A DNA stretch of 62,679 bases from Chlamydiota bacterium (GTDB lineage: Bacteria > Chlamydiota > Chlamydiia > Chlamydiales > Simkaniaceae), in NCBI GenBank assembly GCA_021772245.1, contig JAJFMH010000033.1, forward strand, positions 1-62,679, read 5' to 3'. The notes under the pieces were generated by a model that saw only the letters and a program-made list of their open reading frames with translations, was not told where the DNA came from and did no database searches. This document shows positions 8,798 to 18,380 of the stretch, piece after piece; within the stretch, counting starts at the first letter, position 1; each line of letters starts with the position of its first letter. Made by a program: the position numbers and the translations under genes.

Positions 8798-9433
8798 ATG
8801 GATAACCTTATTGAATTTATTATTGCGCATAAGACAGCAGCGCCCTTTATTGCTTTTTTCTTAGTATTACTAGCAGGTTTTAGTCTTCCGATTAGCATCG
8901 ACATTATTCTTGTAGCATGCGCATTTCTAGCGGCAACCGCCCTTAAAAGCCATGCGGTTTCTTTGTATTTGAGCATGGTAGTCGGCTGCGCTCTTTCTGC
9001 GTGGATTGCATATTTCATTGGCCGAACCTTCGGAAAAAAACTCCTTAAAATTAAATGGTTTGCCAAAATGCTCCCTGCAGATAGGCTACAAAAAATACGC
9101 AGCTTTTATGAAAAGCATGGGTTCAAAACATTTATTATTGGAAGGTTTATTCCATTTGGAGTTCGAAACTGTCTTTTCATGAGCTCTGGAATGAGTAAAA
9201 TGCCTTTCGGTAAATTTGTATTCCGAGATGGCGTAGGTTGTTTTATCTGGGCAACCGTCTCTTTTTATCTATTTTTTAGGCTTGGACAAAATTTAGATAC
9301 ACTCGTTTCATATCTAAAAACATTCAATGTACTGATTTTTTCTCTATTCGCTGTAGCTGTAATTAGCTACATTTGGTATAAAAGGAAAAACGTGAAAAGT
9401 AAAAGGCTTCAGGACGAAATACAAAGAGATTAG
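8798..9433 (+). CDS. DedA/VTT-family membrane protein
   Basis: A 211-residue inner-membrane protein of the DedA (SNARE-associated, VTT) family, members of which are linked to lipid scrambling or flipping of undecaprenyl phosphate and to envelope homeostasis. It has an N-terminal hydrophobic hairpin, an ACALSAW/YFIGRTFGKKL segment, and the family signature FIIGRFIPFGVRNCLFMSSG (about residues 114-133). Two C-terminal hydrophobic spans and a basic tail (YKRKNVKSKR) follow. It lies 20 bp after the translocase and 38 bp before pgsA, both on the same strand, so the three genes may be co-transcribed. Confidence 0.87.
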   Translation: MDNLIEFIIAHKTAAPFIAFFLVLLAGFSLPISIDIILVACAFLAATALKSHAVSLYLSMVVGCALSAWIAYFIGRTFGKKLLKIKWFAKMLPADRLQKIRSFYEKHGFKTFIIGRFIPFGVRNCLFMSSGMSKMPFGKFVFRDGVGCFIWATVSFYLFFRLGQNLDTLVSYLKTFNVLIFSLFAVAVISYIWYKRKNVKSKRLQDEIQRD

Positions 9434-9471
9434 AAGCTTTTAACCATAAAGGACTGACTAGTAAGACACCT

Positions 9472-9981
9472 ATGCTTAATCCCTCTAATGGACTATCTCT
9501 TTTACGAGCGCCTCTAGCATTTGCTTTTCTGGTCGACTCTCCCCTAGTTCGAACAATTGTGGTACTTCTTGCCATGTTTACAGATTGTTTTGATGGGTAC
9601 TTAGCACGAAAATTCAAGTACACCACTAAAGTTGGAGCAATCTTAGATCCATTAATGGATAAATTTTTTGTATACTTTACATTATGTGTGCTCTTTTTTG
9701 AGTCTAAAATATCAGTTTGGCAGGGAGCTGCCATGCTCTCAAGGGATGTTTTTCTTTGTCTCTTTGGCTTTTATTTGATTATATCCAAAAACTGGGAGTC
9801 CTATAAATTCAGATCCATTAAATGGGGGAAAATAACAACTGCAACGCAGTTTTTTGTACTCATTAGTATTTCTCTAGGGTATACTCTACCTCAATTATTT
9901 TACGTGGTCTTTGTTGTTTTTGGAATGCTCGCATTTATTGAGCTTTTGCAGTTAACAAGAGAGACAATTGCAAAAAACTAA
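9472..9981 (+). CDS. pgsA: CDP-alcohol phosphatidyltransferase, probably PgsA
   Basis: Membrane enzyme that most likely makes phosphatidylglycerol phosphate from CDP-diacylglycerol and glycerol-3-phosphate. The complete CDP-alcohol signature is visible as DCFDGYLARKF followed by GAILDPLMDKFF (about residues 39-66), matching D-G-x2-A-R-x8-G-x3-D-x3-D. Hydrophobic segments surround it, and the 169-residue length is typical. The neighbourhood (translocase, pgsA, sppA, polA) resembles the chlamydial npt2-pgsA-sohB region, which supports the name. Other CDP-alcohol transferases, such as PssA, share the motif. Confidence 0.85.
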   Translation: MLNPSNGLSLLRAPLAFAFLVDSPLVRTIVVLLAMFTDCFDGYLARKFKYTTKVGAILDPLMDKFFVYFTLCVLFFESKISVWQGAAMLSRDVFLCLFGFYLIISKNWESYKFRSIKWGKITTATQFFVLISISLGYTLPQLFYVVFVVFGMLAFIELLQLTRETIAKN

Positions 9982-9997
9982 ACATATTTTTTGAGTA

Positions 9998-11224
9998 ATG
10001 TCCTCTAGAAAATCTTCATCCTATATTTTTTTAGCTCTATTTTTGGGCGTTATTTTTGGATTTTTATCGATTCCATTTGTAAATAGCTTTGCAAAAGTAA
10101 TATCTGAGCTTTTTATGAACATCTTAAAACTCCTCTCCCTTCCGATTATTTTCCTTTCTATCTTATCAACTATTACGGGGATGGAGAACTTAAAAACGGC
10201 TAAATTTTTTGCAAAGAAAATTTTAAAATACACACTTCTTACAACTCTACTAGCAGCAGGAGTCGCGCTTTTACTTTTTGTGATTATAAAGCCTGCATCC
10301 ATGCAGTTTCTATCTAGCGAAGTAAAGGTAGTAGCAAGCGCACCAAGTGGCACCTACATTTCATTTTTACTGAAAATAATCCCTTCCAATATCATTGAGC
10401 CATTTGCAGAAAACAATGTGATAGCAATAGCATTTATCGCACTTATCCTATCGATTGCAATTATCAAACTACCCTCAGAACAAAGCGATCCTTTAAGAAA
10501 ATTTTTCAAGTCTTTATTTCAGGCAATGTTAAAAATATCTTCTGCTATTATTGCTATTTTACCCATCGGAGTTTTTGTATTTACGGTAGAGTTTTTTGGA
10601 GCCATCAAAACGAGTGGCTCAGATCTAAAGAAGCTTCTTCTTTACGCACTTTGCATCTTACTTGCAAATGCTGTGCAGGGACTAATAATCCTTCCCCTGC
10701 TACTTAGAAGAAAGAAAATATCTCCACTTAAACTTGCAAAGGGAATGATGCCTGCAATTACAATGGCATTTTTCTCCAAGTCATCGAACGCCACTCTTCC
10801 CATAAGTTTAAATTGCGCTCGAAAAAGATATCCAATGTCTAAAGAGTTATCCAGTTTTAGCTTTCCATTATGCTCTGTGATTAACATGAATGGGTGCGCG
10901 GCATTTATTTTGATAACAACGCTGTTTGTCTCTATATCAAATGGATTTGTATTTCACACCTTTGAGCTCATTTCGTGGATATTTATTGCAAGTATAGCCG
11001 CCATTGGAAACGCTGGCGTTCCAATGGGGTGCTACTTTTTAACAACAGCCTTTTTAGTAGGGATGAACGTCCCACTAACCTTGATGGGACTCATACTGCC
11101 TTTATATACTTTTTTCGACATGGTAGAGACAGCTCTGAATGTTTGGTCAGATGCATGTGTTACAGCAATGGTAGATCAAGAAATTAAAGAAGCTCCTTCA
11201 ACTGTAGACGGCGCCCTAGCTTAA
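9998..11224 (+). CDS. gltT: Dicarboxylate/amino acid:cation symporter (GltT/GltP type)
   Basis: Inner-membrane transporter of the DAACS family for glutamate, aspartate or C4-dicarboxylates. The 408 residues give about eight hydrophobic spans. The reentrant loop AFFSKSSNATLPIS (about residues 258-271) holds the serine-rich motif, the MNGCAAF segment stands in place of the usual NMDGTA, and GNAGVPMG forms the second hairpin loop. The NMDGT-like motif differs from the consensus (MNGCAA), so the substrate or coupling ion may be altered. Glutamate uptake would suit a chlamydial TCA cycle fed by host glutamate. The gene follows pgsA by 16 bp. Confidence 0.88.
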   Translation: MSSRKSSSYIFLALFLGVIFGFLSIPFVNSFAKVISELFMNILKLLSLPIIFLSILSTITGMENLKTAKFFAKKILKYTLLTTLLAAGVALLLFVIIKPASMQFLSSEVKVVASAPSGTYISFLLKIIPSNIIEPFAENNVIAIAFIALILSIAIIKLPSEQSDPLRKFFKSLFQAMLKISSAIIAILPIGVFVFTVEFFGAIKTSGSDLKKLLLYALCILLANAVQGLIILPLLLRRKKISPLKLAKGMMPAITMAFFSKSSNATLPISLNCARKRYPMSKELSSFSFPLCSVINMNGCAAFILITTLFVSISNGFVFHTFELISWIFIASIAAIGNAGVPMGCYFLTTAFLVGMNVPLTLMGLILPLYTFFDMVETALNVWSDACVTAMVDQEIKEAPSTVDGALA

Positions 11225-11299
11225 AAAATTTATCGACATTTTCCTAAAAAGAGACTAGCTTAGGACTTATCCTTATTTATTAATTCAAAGAGAACTCCT

Positions 11300-12358
11300 A
11301 TGAACAAAGAAAAAGAACCTGTTTTTACATCTGCAATTCGTAATTTTCTGAATACTATTTTCATTATCCTGGGTGCGATTGTTGGTGTAGTTTTTATTGC
11401 AATTACCATTAGCTTTTTCTCTAGACCATATGGCCATACCCCAAAAACTTCCATCAATCTCGTAGCAGATGCCAATGGGAATAGAAAACTTCTCTCACAA
11501 AACTCCCCTGCAATCCTACGAATCGATATTGAGGGCTTTATTGGCTCCAAATTTTTAAATGATAAAACAATCCAAAAATTACTACTTGCATCGCAAGAAT
11601 CTCCTCTTAAAAAGGGTCGCATAAAAGGTATTCTTGTTGTTTTTAGAACACCTGGTGGCGTTGCATATGATTCAGATGCAATTTACCAAGCGTTGCAAAC
11701 CTATAAACATAAATACAATGTGCCTATCTATGGTTATGTCGATGGAATGTGCGCCTCTGGTGGGATGTTAATTAGCGCAGCATGTGACAAACTCAACTCA
11801 AATGCATCCGGTGTCATTGGCTCTGTTGGTGTAAAAATAGGCCCATTTTTTAATGTTTCAAAATTAATGGATAGATTCGGCATTGAATCCAAAACCTTAT
11901 ATGAAGGAAAAGATAAAGATATTCTTAACCCTTTCCAAACTTGGAAAAAAGAAGATGATAAATCGATACAAAACATTTTAGACTACGAATATAAAAGATT
12001 CGTAGATACTCTGTGCGAAGGCAGAAAAACACTCAACAAACAAAAACTTATTGATGTGTATGGAGCCCAGGTATTCAATCCCCAATCAGCCAAAGAAAAA
12101 GGATTTATTGATGATGCTAATAGTAGCTATTCAGAGACACTGCAAGAACTGACTGTTGCAGCTGGAATTTCTGCAGATACACCTTACCAAGTAATCCAAA
12201 TCAAATTACACAGGCCCTACTTCGCAAATCTTGTAGAAGGAAAAGCGTTTCCTTTTAATACAGAAATTAAACACACCTTTGATTTTGGAGATGCATTTGA
12301 TCTATCTCTTGTAAATAAAGTCCTCACAATTTACTCCCCCTCAGACGAAACTTTATGA
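11300..12358 (+). CDS. sppA: Signal peptide peptidase SppA-like S49 serine protease
   Basis: Membrane-anchored S49 peptidase (SppA/SohB type) that degrades cleaved signal peptides or membrane fragments. An N-terminal hydrophobic anchor covers about residues 20-40. The oxyanion region is VVFRTPGGVAYDSD, the catalytic serine lies in GMCASGGMLISAACDK (about 152-167), and GVIGSVGVKIG is followed by a lysine-rich YEGKDKD that probably holds the general-base lysine. The length of 352 fits short SppA. The stop overlaps the polA start (ATGA), matching the sohB-polA neighbours of Chlamydia. Confidence 0.9.
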   Translation: MNKEKEPVFTSAIRNFLNTIFIILGAIVGVVFIAITISFFSRPYGHTPKTSINLVADANGNRKLLSQNSPAILRIDIEGFIGSKFLNDKTIQKLLLASQESPLKKGRIKGILVVFRTPGGVAYDSDAIYQALQTYKHKYNVPIYGYVDGMCASGGMLISAACDKLNSNASGVIGSVGVKIGPFFNVSKLMDRFGIESKTLYEGKDKDILNPFQTWKKEDDKSIQNILDYEYKRFVDTLCEGRKTLNKQKLIDVYGAQVFNPQSAKEKGFIDDANSSYSETLQELTVAAGISADTPYQVIQIKLHRPYFANLVEGKAFPFNTEIKHTFDFGDAFDLSLVNKVLTIYSPSDETL

Positions 12359-15036
12359 GTGTTATGACATCCCCTACCATGAAAAAAATTTATATTCTTG
12401 ATGCCACAGGTTTTCTGTTTCGCTCCTACTACGCAATTACAAAGATGACAAATCAAAAAGGAGATTCTACAAACGCCCTTTATGGCTTTATAAGAACTTT
12501 CCAAAAGTTATTCGCAGAGCAAGATATTACCCATGTTGTTGCCGTTTTTGACGGTCCTGATAATAAAAAGAAAAGATCCGAGATCTATGCTGACTACAAA
12601 GCAAATCGAACAGGAATGCCAGAAGACCTCATTACTCAAATGCACCATTGCATAGACTATTGCAAGTTCATGGGTATACCAACTCTTGTCATACCAGAGG
12701 TAGAAGCGGATGATACAATTGGAGCGGTTACAAAATGGGCCGAGGCCAAAGACATAGAAGTTGTTATCTGCTCTGCAGATAAAGATTTATGCCAACTCGT
12801 AACCGAGAAAACAACAATCTTAAATATCTATAAAAACAATCAAGTTACTGATCAAAACAGAGTCCTAGACACATATGGTATTTTACCTTCTCAAATTGCA
12901 GATTATCTAGCCATTGTAGGTGATGCATCAGATAATATTCCTGGAATCAGTGGGATGGGACCTAAAACGGCCACAAAACTGCTTCAAGAATTTGGATCTA
13001 TATCCGGTATTTATGAAAATGTCGAAACTCTTACTAATGAGAAACAAAAAAAGACCCTTTTAGAATATCAAGATGCAGCCTTTATGAGTAGGGAACTTGC
13101 CACTCTATTTTTAGATATTCCTTTTCCGAAAGAGGAGTCTTTTTTTTCTATGCAGGAAAAAAAGGAAGAAAACTTAAGAGATCTCTATAAAGAAATGAAT
13201 TTTTCTACACTTCTCAAAGAACTTGGGGAAACAGCTATTTCCAAACCTTTGGTAGAGACTACCTATCAACTGATAAACGACGAAGCCTCCTTAAACAGCC
13301 TTATTGAAAAACTACTCGAGCTTAGCGAGATCTGCATTGATACTGAAACTACATCTTTAAATAAAATGGATGCAAAACTTGTAGGAATTGGAATTTGCTA
13401 CGAAAAATATAGCGCCTATTACATTCCAACAAATGGAGCGCTTTCTCTCGAGTATATTCTACAAAAGTTGAAGCCCATTTTAGAAAAACCTGATATTTGT
13501 TTTATAGGCCACAACATTAAATACGATCTACATGTCCTTTTAAATTATGGAATTGAAGTTCGAGGTAGCTTATTTGACACAATGATTGCATCGTATTTAG
13601 TCCATCCTGAAAATAATAGACACAATTTGGACCAAGTAACCCTTGAAAGGTTTGATTTTGTAAAAACATCTATTAAGAGCTTATTTCCCGGCAAAAAACC
13701 AATTGCAATGGGTGAAGTTCCACTTGATATTATCTGTAACTACGCATGCGAAGATGTAGACTATACGTTTCGCTTGAAAGAGGTTCTTACCAAAGATTTA
13801 GATACTCAAAATCTCATGGGCGTATTTAATACACTCGAGATTCCTCTTCTTCCAGTCTTGCTTCAAATGGAACGTACTGGAATCAAAGTCAATAAAGATA
13901 CGCTCGTAGATATGACTACTCTTCTCATGAAAAAACTCTCAGTATTGGAGACATATATTTACGAAACTTCTGGAGAAACATTCAACATTAACTCTCCAAA
14001 GCAGTTAGGAACTGTACTTTTTGAAAAAATGGAACTCACCTCCCCCCTTCTCAAAAAGGGAAAGCCCTTTTCTACAAGAGCAGAGGTTTTAGAAAGCATG
14101 GTTGAGATGCATCCGATAGCATCCAAAATACTCGAATATCGAATGCTTGAAAAACTGCGATCTACCTACGCAGCTTCCCTTCCTGATATGATCCATCCCC
14201 AAACAGGACGTATACATTGCAACTTTAATCAAGCAGTTGCAGCAACTGGCAGACTCTCTTGCCAAGAACCAAATTTACAAAACATTCCAATTCGCACTGA
14301 AATTGGACGAGAAATTCGAAAAGCTTTTGTACCAAAAAATGATGATTATAGCTTTGTGTCAGCAGATTATTCCCAAATTGAGCTGCGTCTTCTAGCCCAC
14401 TTTTCAAATGATCCAAACCTTCTAGAAGCCTTTCAATCAGATTTAGATATTCACCAAAAAACAGCCTCACTTATTTTTAAGGTTCCCCTAAGCGAGGTAA
14501 CCAAGGATATGAGATCTAAGGCAAAAGCTGTAAACTTTGGTATCATCTACGGACAAAGCGCCTTTGGCCTTTCTAAATTGCTCCACATTCCAGCTAAAGA
14601 AGCCTCTGCTTTTATTAAATCTTATTTTGAAAGCTACCCTAAAGTAAAAGAATATCTAGAAGACTCTAAACAGATAGTGAGAGATCTTGGATATAGCTCA
14701 ACGCTTCTGGGCAGGAAAAGACCTATACCTGAGATTTCAAGCCGAAATAAAATGATAAGCTCTGCAGCTGAGAGACTTGCAACCAACACCCCTTTGCAAG
14801 GATCCCAAGCAGACATTATCAAAGCCGCCATGATTAAAATAGACCAGATTCTTGAGAAAAAAAACCTTTCTACATCCCTTATTCTTCAAGTGCATGATGA
14901 ACTCATATATGAAACAAAAGATTCTGATATAGAACCACTTAAGAAAATTATAGTCCATGAGATGGAGAATGTTGTCAAATTGCGCATTCCACTAATTGTA
15001 AACGTAAAAATTGGCAAAAATTGGGGAGAATGTTAA
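12355..15036 (+). CDS. polA: DNA polymerase I
   Basis: Family A polymerase for Okazaki maturation and repair, 893 residues. The N-terminal 5'-3' exonuclease (about 1-290) has VFDGPDN, EVEADDTIG and GDASDNIPGISGMGPKTA. The 3'-5' exonuclease (about 310-500) keeps its catalytic residues: IDTETT, FIGHNIKYD and YACEDVDYT. The polymerase domain shows DYSQIELRLLAHFS (motif A), KAVNFGIIYG (motif B) and QVHDELIYE (motif C). Proofreading therefore looks intact. Several in-frame ATGs lie at 12355, 12364 and 12379; the first overlaps the sppA stop. coaE and rho follow in the same overlapping operon. Confidence 0.97.
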   Translation: MSVMTSPTMKKIYILDATGFLFRSYYAITKMTNQKGDSTNALYGFIRTFQKLFAEQDITHVVAVFDGPDNKKKRSEIYADYKANRTGMPEDLITQMHHCIDYCKFMGIPTLVIPEVEADDTIGAVTKWAEAKDIEVVICSADKDLCQLVTEKTTILNIYKNNQVTDQNRVLDTYGILPSQIADYLAIVGDASDNIPGISGMGPKTATKLLQEFGSISGIYENVETLTNEKQKKTLLEYQDAAFMSRELATLFLDIPFPKEESFFSMQEKKEENLRDLYKEMNFSTLLKELGETAISKPLVETTYQLINDEASLNSLIEKLLELSEICIDTETTSLNKMDAKLVGIGICYEKYSAYYIPTNGALSLEYILQKLKPILEKPDICFIGHNIKYDLHVLLNYGIEVRGSLFDTMIASYLVHPENNRHNLDQVTLERFDFVKTSIKSLFPGKKPIAMGEVPLDIICNYACEDVDYTFRLKEVLTKDLDTQNLMGVFNTLEIPLLPVLLQMERTGIKVNKDTLVDMTTLLMKKLSVLETYIYETSGETFNINSPKQLGTVLFEKMELTSPLLKKGKPFSTRAEVLESMVEMHPIASKILEYRMLEKLRSTYAASLPDMIHPQTGRIHCNFNQAVAATGRLSCQEPNLQNIPIRTEIGREIRKAFVPKNDDYSFVSADYSQIELRLLAHFSNDPNLLEAFQSDLDIHQKTASLIFKVPLSEVTKDMRSKAKAVNFGIIYGQSAFGLSKLLHIPAKEASAFIKSYFESYPKVKEYLEDSKQIVRDLGYSSTLLGRKRPIPEISSRNKMISSAAERLATNTPLQGSQADIIKAAMIKIDQILEKKNLSTSLILQVHDELIYETKDSDIEPLKKIIVHEMENVVKLRIPLIVNVKIGKNWGEC

Positions 15037-15641
15037 AATATAGAAAAGTAGCTGTAACCGGTAGCCTCTCATCTGGCAAATCAACACTATGTCAGATATT
15101 AAAAACCCATGGAGCTTATCTAGTTAGCGCTGATGATATTTCTCATCAGCTTCTTGAAAATCACCCAGGCATCTTTAAAGAAGTAGTCCAATTACTTGGC
15201 GAGCAAGTGTTAAACGACTCTAAAATAGATCGATCAAAAGTTGCCCAGATTGTTTTTTCAGATGAAAAGAAGCTAAAAAAATTAGAAGCCATTTTGCACC
15301 CCTTCATTTTTGAAGAAATTGAAAAAGAATATGAAAAGTCCAAAGACGAAAAAAAGTACATCGCATTTATTGCAGAAGTGCCCCTTCTCTTTGAAACAAA
15401 TCGGCAAAGAGAATTTGATTTGACACTTTTAATTACAACAAGTTTAGATTGCGCAAAAAAACGGTATACCCAATCAGATTATGACAAAAGAATACAATAT
15501 CAGATGAGCGCTTCAGAAAAAGAAAAACTCTCTGACTTCATTATTTGCAATAATGGATCAAAACAAGATTTAGAAAAAAAAGCATTGCAGTTTTTAGAAA
15601 TCTGCAAAAACACCCAATTTCAGGAGAAATACATTCGATGA
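15030..15641 (+). CDS. coaE: Dephospho-CoA kinase
   Basis: Last enzyme of coenzyme A synthesis, phosphorylating the 3'-hydroxyl of dephospho-CoA. The P-loop reads [11 protein letters not shown] (about residues 9-19), slightly off the usual TGGIGSGKS. It is followed by [10 protein letters not shown] and the substrate loop IAEVPLLFE (about 114-122). The total is 203 residues. The start chosen is ATG 15030 behind GGGGAG inside the end of polA; an in-frame TTG at 15021 has no ribosome site. Overlaps at both ends (polA by 7 nt, rho by 4 nt) imply coupled translation. Confidence 0.93.
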   Translation: MLKYRKVAVTGSLSSGKSTLCQILKTHGAYLVSADDISHQLLENHPGIFKEVVQLLGEQVLNDSKIDRSKVAQIVFSDEKKLKKLEAILHPFIFEEIEKEYEKSKDEKKYIAFIAEVPLLFETNRQREFDLTLLITTSLDCAKKRYTQSDYDKRIQYQMSASEKEKLSDFIICNNGSKQDLEKKALQFLEICKNTQFQEKYIR

Positions 15642-17005
15642 CGCAAGATAACATAGCAAAAGATGCTAAGCCAAAAATCATTCCACCTCCCATAAAACAA
15701 CCTCCTAAACAAGAAATCCAAGCCGAACCTAAACAACCAAGAGAGATCATCACGACAAAGATTGCTGATCTGCAAAGAATGAACATCGATCAGCTTAGCG
15801 CCTTTGCAAAAAATTTAGGTCTCAATAACCTCGGATCACTCACAAAGTCTCAAATGGTATTTGCAATTGTTAAATGTAAATCATCCAAACCTGATGAGAT
15901 ATTAGTCGGTGAAGGAGTTTTGGAAGTACTTCCAGATGGTTTTGGTTTTTTAAGATCTCCTAACTACAACTACTTGCCCTCTGCAGAGGACATCTATGTC
16001 TCACCTGCTCAAATTCGAAGGTTCGATCTGAAAAAGGGAGATACTGTTTATGGAACACTTCGATCCCCAAAAGAAAAAGAAAAGTATTTTGCTCTTGCTA
16101 AAGTTGATAGAATTAACAATAAACTTCCTGAAAAGTCTAAAGAGAGAATTTTCTTTGGTAACTTAACACCTCTTTTTCCAGACAAAAGAATTGTCATGGA
16201 AACTTCAAAAGAAAAACTAAGTACTCGAGTCCTTGACTTAGCAGCGCCAATAGGTATGGGGCAAAGAGCGCTTATTGTTGCTCCTCCAAAGACGGGTAAA
16301 ACAATCTTAATGCAAGACATTGCAAACTCTATTGCAACCAATCATCCAGACGCTATTTTAATTGTTCTTCTTATTGATGAGCGGCCTGAAGAAGTCACCG
16401 ATATGGTTCGTATGGTAAAAGGAGAAGTAATATCTTCTACCTTTGATGAGCCGCCAGAGCGTCATACGCAAATTGCGGAAATGGCCATTCAGAAAGCTCG
16501 ATGCTTAGTTGAGTATGGTCATGATGTTATTATTCTTTTAGACTCTCTTACAAGGCTTGCTAGAGCTTACAACACAGTGCAACCTCACTCTGGTAAGATT
16601 TTAACGGGTGGTGTAGATGCAAATGCACTTCATAAACCAAAAAGATTCTTTGGAGCTGCTAGAAATATCGAGCATGGTGGATCGCTGACCATCATAGCAA
16701 CAGCGCTCATTGATACAGGATCACGAATGGATGAAGTGATTTATGAAGAATTTAAAGGTACAGGCAACATGGAGCTTGTTCTCGATCGCAGACTTGCAGA
16801 GAGAAGAACATTCCCAGCAATTGACATAGTCAAAAGTGGAACAAGAAAAGAGGAACTTCTATATCATCCACAGGAGCTCGAGCAGGTGTATAAGCTTAGA
16901 CAAGCTCTTGCGGATCTAACTCCTCAAGATGCAATGAAAATGCTTCTTGCTAGACTTCGTAAAACAAATAGTAATGCAGAGTTTCTGCTCTCTATGAAAG
17001 ATTAA
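15638..17005 (+). CDS. rho: Transcription termination factor Rho
   Basis: Hexameric RNA helicase that ends transcription at unstructured C-rich RNA. After a proline/lysine-rich N-terminal extension of about 40 residues comes the Rho N domain ([18 protein letters not shown]), the cold-shock RNA-binding fold ([17 protein letters not shown], about 97-113), Walker [13 protein letters not shown] (about 213-224), Walker [15 protein letters not shown], and the Q/R-loop region up to the C-terminus. The 455-residue length is normal. Rho may matter more than usual here because convergent genes leave little room for intrinsic terminators. Confidence 0.97.
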   Translation: MTQDNIAKDAKPKIIPPPIKQPPKQEIQAEPKQPREIITTKIADLQRMNIDQLSAFAKNLGLNNLGSLTKSQMVFAIVKCKSSKPDEILVGEGVLEVLPDGFGFLRSPNYNYLPSAEDIYVSPAQIRRFDLKKGDTVYGTLRSPKEKEKYFALAKVDRINNKLPEKSKERIFFGNLTPLFPDKRIVMETSKEKLSTRVLDLAAPIGMGQRALIVAPPKTGKTILMQDIANSIATNHPDAILIVLLIDERPEEVTDMVRMVKGEVISSTFDEPPERHTQIAEMAIQKARCLVEYGHDVIILLDSLTRLARAYNTVQPHSGKILTGGVDANALHKPKRFFGAARNIEHGGSLTIIATALIDTGSRMDEVIYEEFKGTGNMELVLDRRLAERRTFPAIDIVKSGTRKEELLYHPQELEQVYKLRQALADLTPQDAMKMLLARLRKTNSNAEFLLSMKD

Positions 17006-17038
17006 TCTCTTTTTTGTTTTCATAATTTCAAGTTTTAA

Positions 17039-17065
17039 GTAGGTTCCAAATTTACAGGAGCCTAC
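17039..17065 (+). promoter_or_regulatory. Hairpin covering the ribosome site of the gene at 17070
   Basis: GTAGGTTCC (17039-17047) pairs with GGAGCCTAC (17057-17065) over nine bases with one G-U pair and a 9-nt loop. The right arm holds the GGAG Shine-Dalgarno site of the next ATG at 17070. It could mask the ribosome site, or it could be part of the 3' end of the rho transcript, since a short TTT follows. Confidence 0.45.
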
Positions 17066-17069
17066 TTTC

Positions 17070-18380
17070 ATGCAAAATAATAATATATTAATTATTACCT
17101 CTTCTGGTGGTAATGGTCATATTCAGACTGCAAATGCCATTGCAGCAAATATCTTAGAAAGTAAAGCAAATGCTAATGTGATCTTTAAAGATCTTGTCTT
17201 CGACTGGATCGGCAAAACAATTGGCTCCATTATTCTCACGCATTTTTGGAATGGTGCTCAAAGAAACGGAAGGCCTCTTTTTCGAAAAATATTCGCATCT
17301 CTACGCCCTGTTGCAGATGTATTTTGTTTTGTGCCTGTCTTTTGCAACGCTTATTTTACGATTAAAAAAAATAAGATCGAGCGTGTAATCGACTGCCAAC
17401 CCACTTGTACGCTTGCCATCATTAAAGCAATCAAAGTGTATAACAAAATCCATCATCAGCATTTGATCTTAGAAAAAATGGCAATGGAACTACCCACGCT
17501 TTCTACCAAATATTTTTTTTCCTCCATTAAGCAGCTTTCTAAAAGCGATCTAAAAGTTTTTAAGCTCTACAGCACAAAACCTCTTCTAGAAATAGATAAG
17601 ACTGAAGATGCTTTTTGGAAGCGCCTTGCGAATTTACGAAGAAGAGATATTATCTACAGCGCACTTCCCATTAGAAAAGCCTTTGCAAATTTGATTGGAG
17701 TAAGTCCTGAAGGTGAAATTCCACTATATATAAAGACTTCTTCCATAGGAGAAAGAAATTATTTAGAAGATCTTCTCGAATTACAAAATATCCCTTATGC
17801 AAACGATTTAAAACAAATAGAGCTGGAGATTCCAAGTAGGGCGCAAGTCATTACAATTCTTCTAAGCTCTGAGCCAAGCGAAAATGCAAGTCTTGAGTAC
17901 ATAAAACATATTCTTTCTATGCATACAAAGGATGAAAACACCTATGTTTTTGTATACTGCGGCGACTTTCAAAAATCAAAATCTTTTTTTGAAAACATAG
18001 AGCTACAATGTAGGTCCCTATCTGAAAAATCATATGTAAAAATCATACCTATGTCTTTTCAACTAGATGATGTCATTGCAACTTTATATCATAGGTCTGA
18101 TCAAACGATTACATGCTCAGGTGGAGCAACATCCATGGAGCTTTTTGCAATGAGTAATGGGCAAATTTTCATCCACTCTAATTGTAGAAAAAACACAACA
18201 AAGCTTGAAAAGTTACTTCATGGGATGCCATCTTGGGAAGCTGGAAATGCAAAATATTTAATGCAAAAAAAAGGAGCCATTGTAACGACTCCTTTTTCCT
18301 ATCCAATCTTTAGCAAAAAAATTATGGAATCAAATGAACTACAAGCCCGGCCCAATCCTTCCTTAGAATATAATGATTAA
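17070..18380 (+). CDS. Putative glycosyltransferase, MGDG-synthase/GT28-like
   Basis: A 436-residue protein whose start, ILIITSSGGNGHIQTANAIA (about residues 5-24), matches the N-terminal nucleotide-sugar fold of monogalactosyldiacylglycerol synthases and MurG-like GT28 enzymes. The C-terminal half has SDQTITCSGGATSMELFAM (about 352-370), the region that binds the UDP-sugar in that family. No signal peptide is seen; a hydrophobic segment near residues 45-60 could touch the membrane. The acceptor (lipid or other) is unknown. The GGAG ribosome site lies in a hairpin. The 3' end overlaps the convergent gene by 59 nt. Part of the middle is divergent, so the exact family is uncertain. Confidence 0.6.
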   Translation: MQNNNILIITSSGGNGHIQTANAIAANILESKANANVIFKDLVFDWIGKTIGSIILTHFWNGAQRNGRPLFRKIFASLRPVADVFCFVPVFCNAYFTIKKNKIERVIDCQPTCTLAIIKAIKVYNKIHHQHLILEKMAMELPTLSTKYFFSSIKQLSKSDLKVFKLYSTKPLLEIDKTEDAFWKRLANLRRRDIIYSALPIRKAFANLIGVSPEGEIPLYIKTSSIGERNYLEDLLELQNIPYANDLKQIELEIPSRAQVITILLSSEPSENASLEYIKHILSMHTKDENTYVFVYCGDFQKSKSFFENIELQCRSLSEKSYVKIIPMSFQLDDVIATLYHRSDQTITCSGGATSMELFAMSNGQIFIHSNCRKNTTKLEKLLHGMPSWEAGNAKYLMQKKGAIVTTPFSYPIFSKKIMESNELQARPNPSLEYND

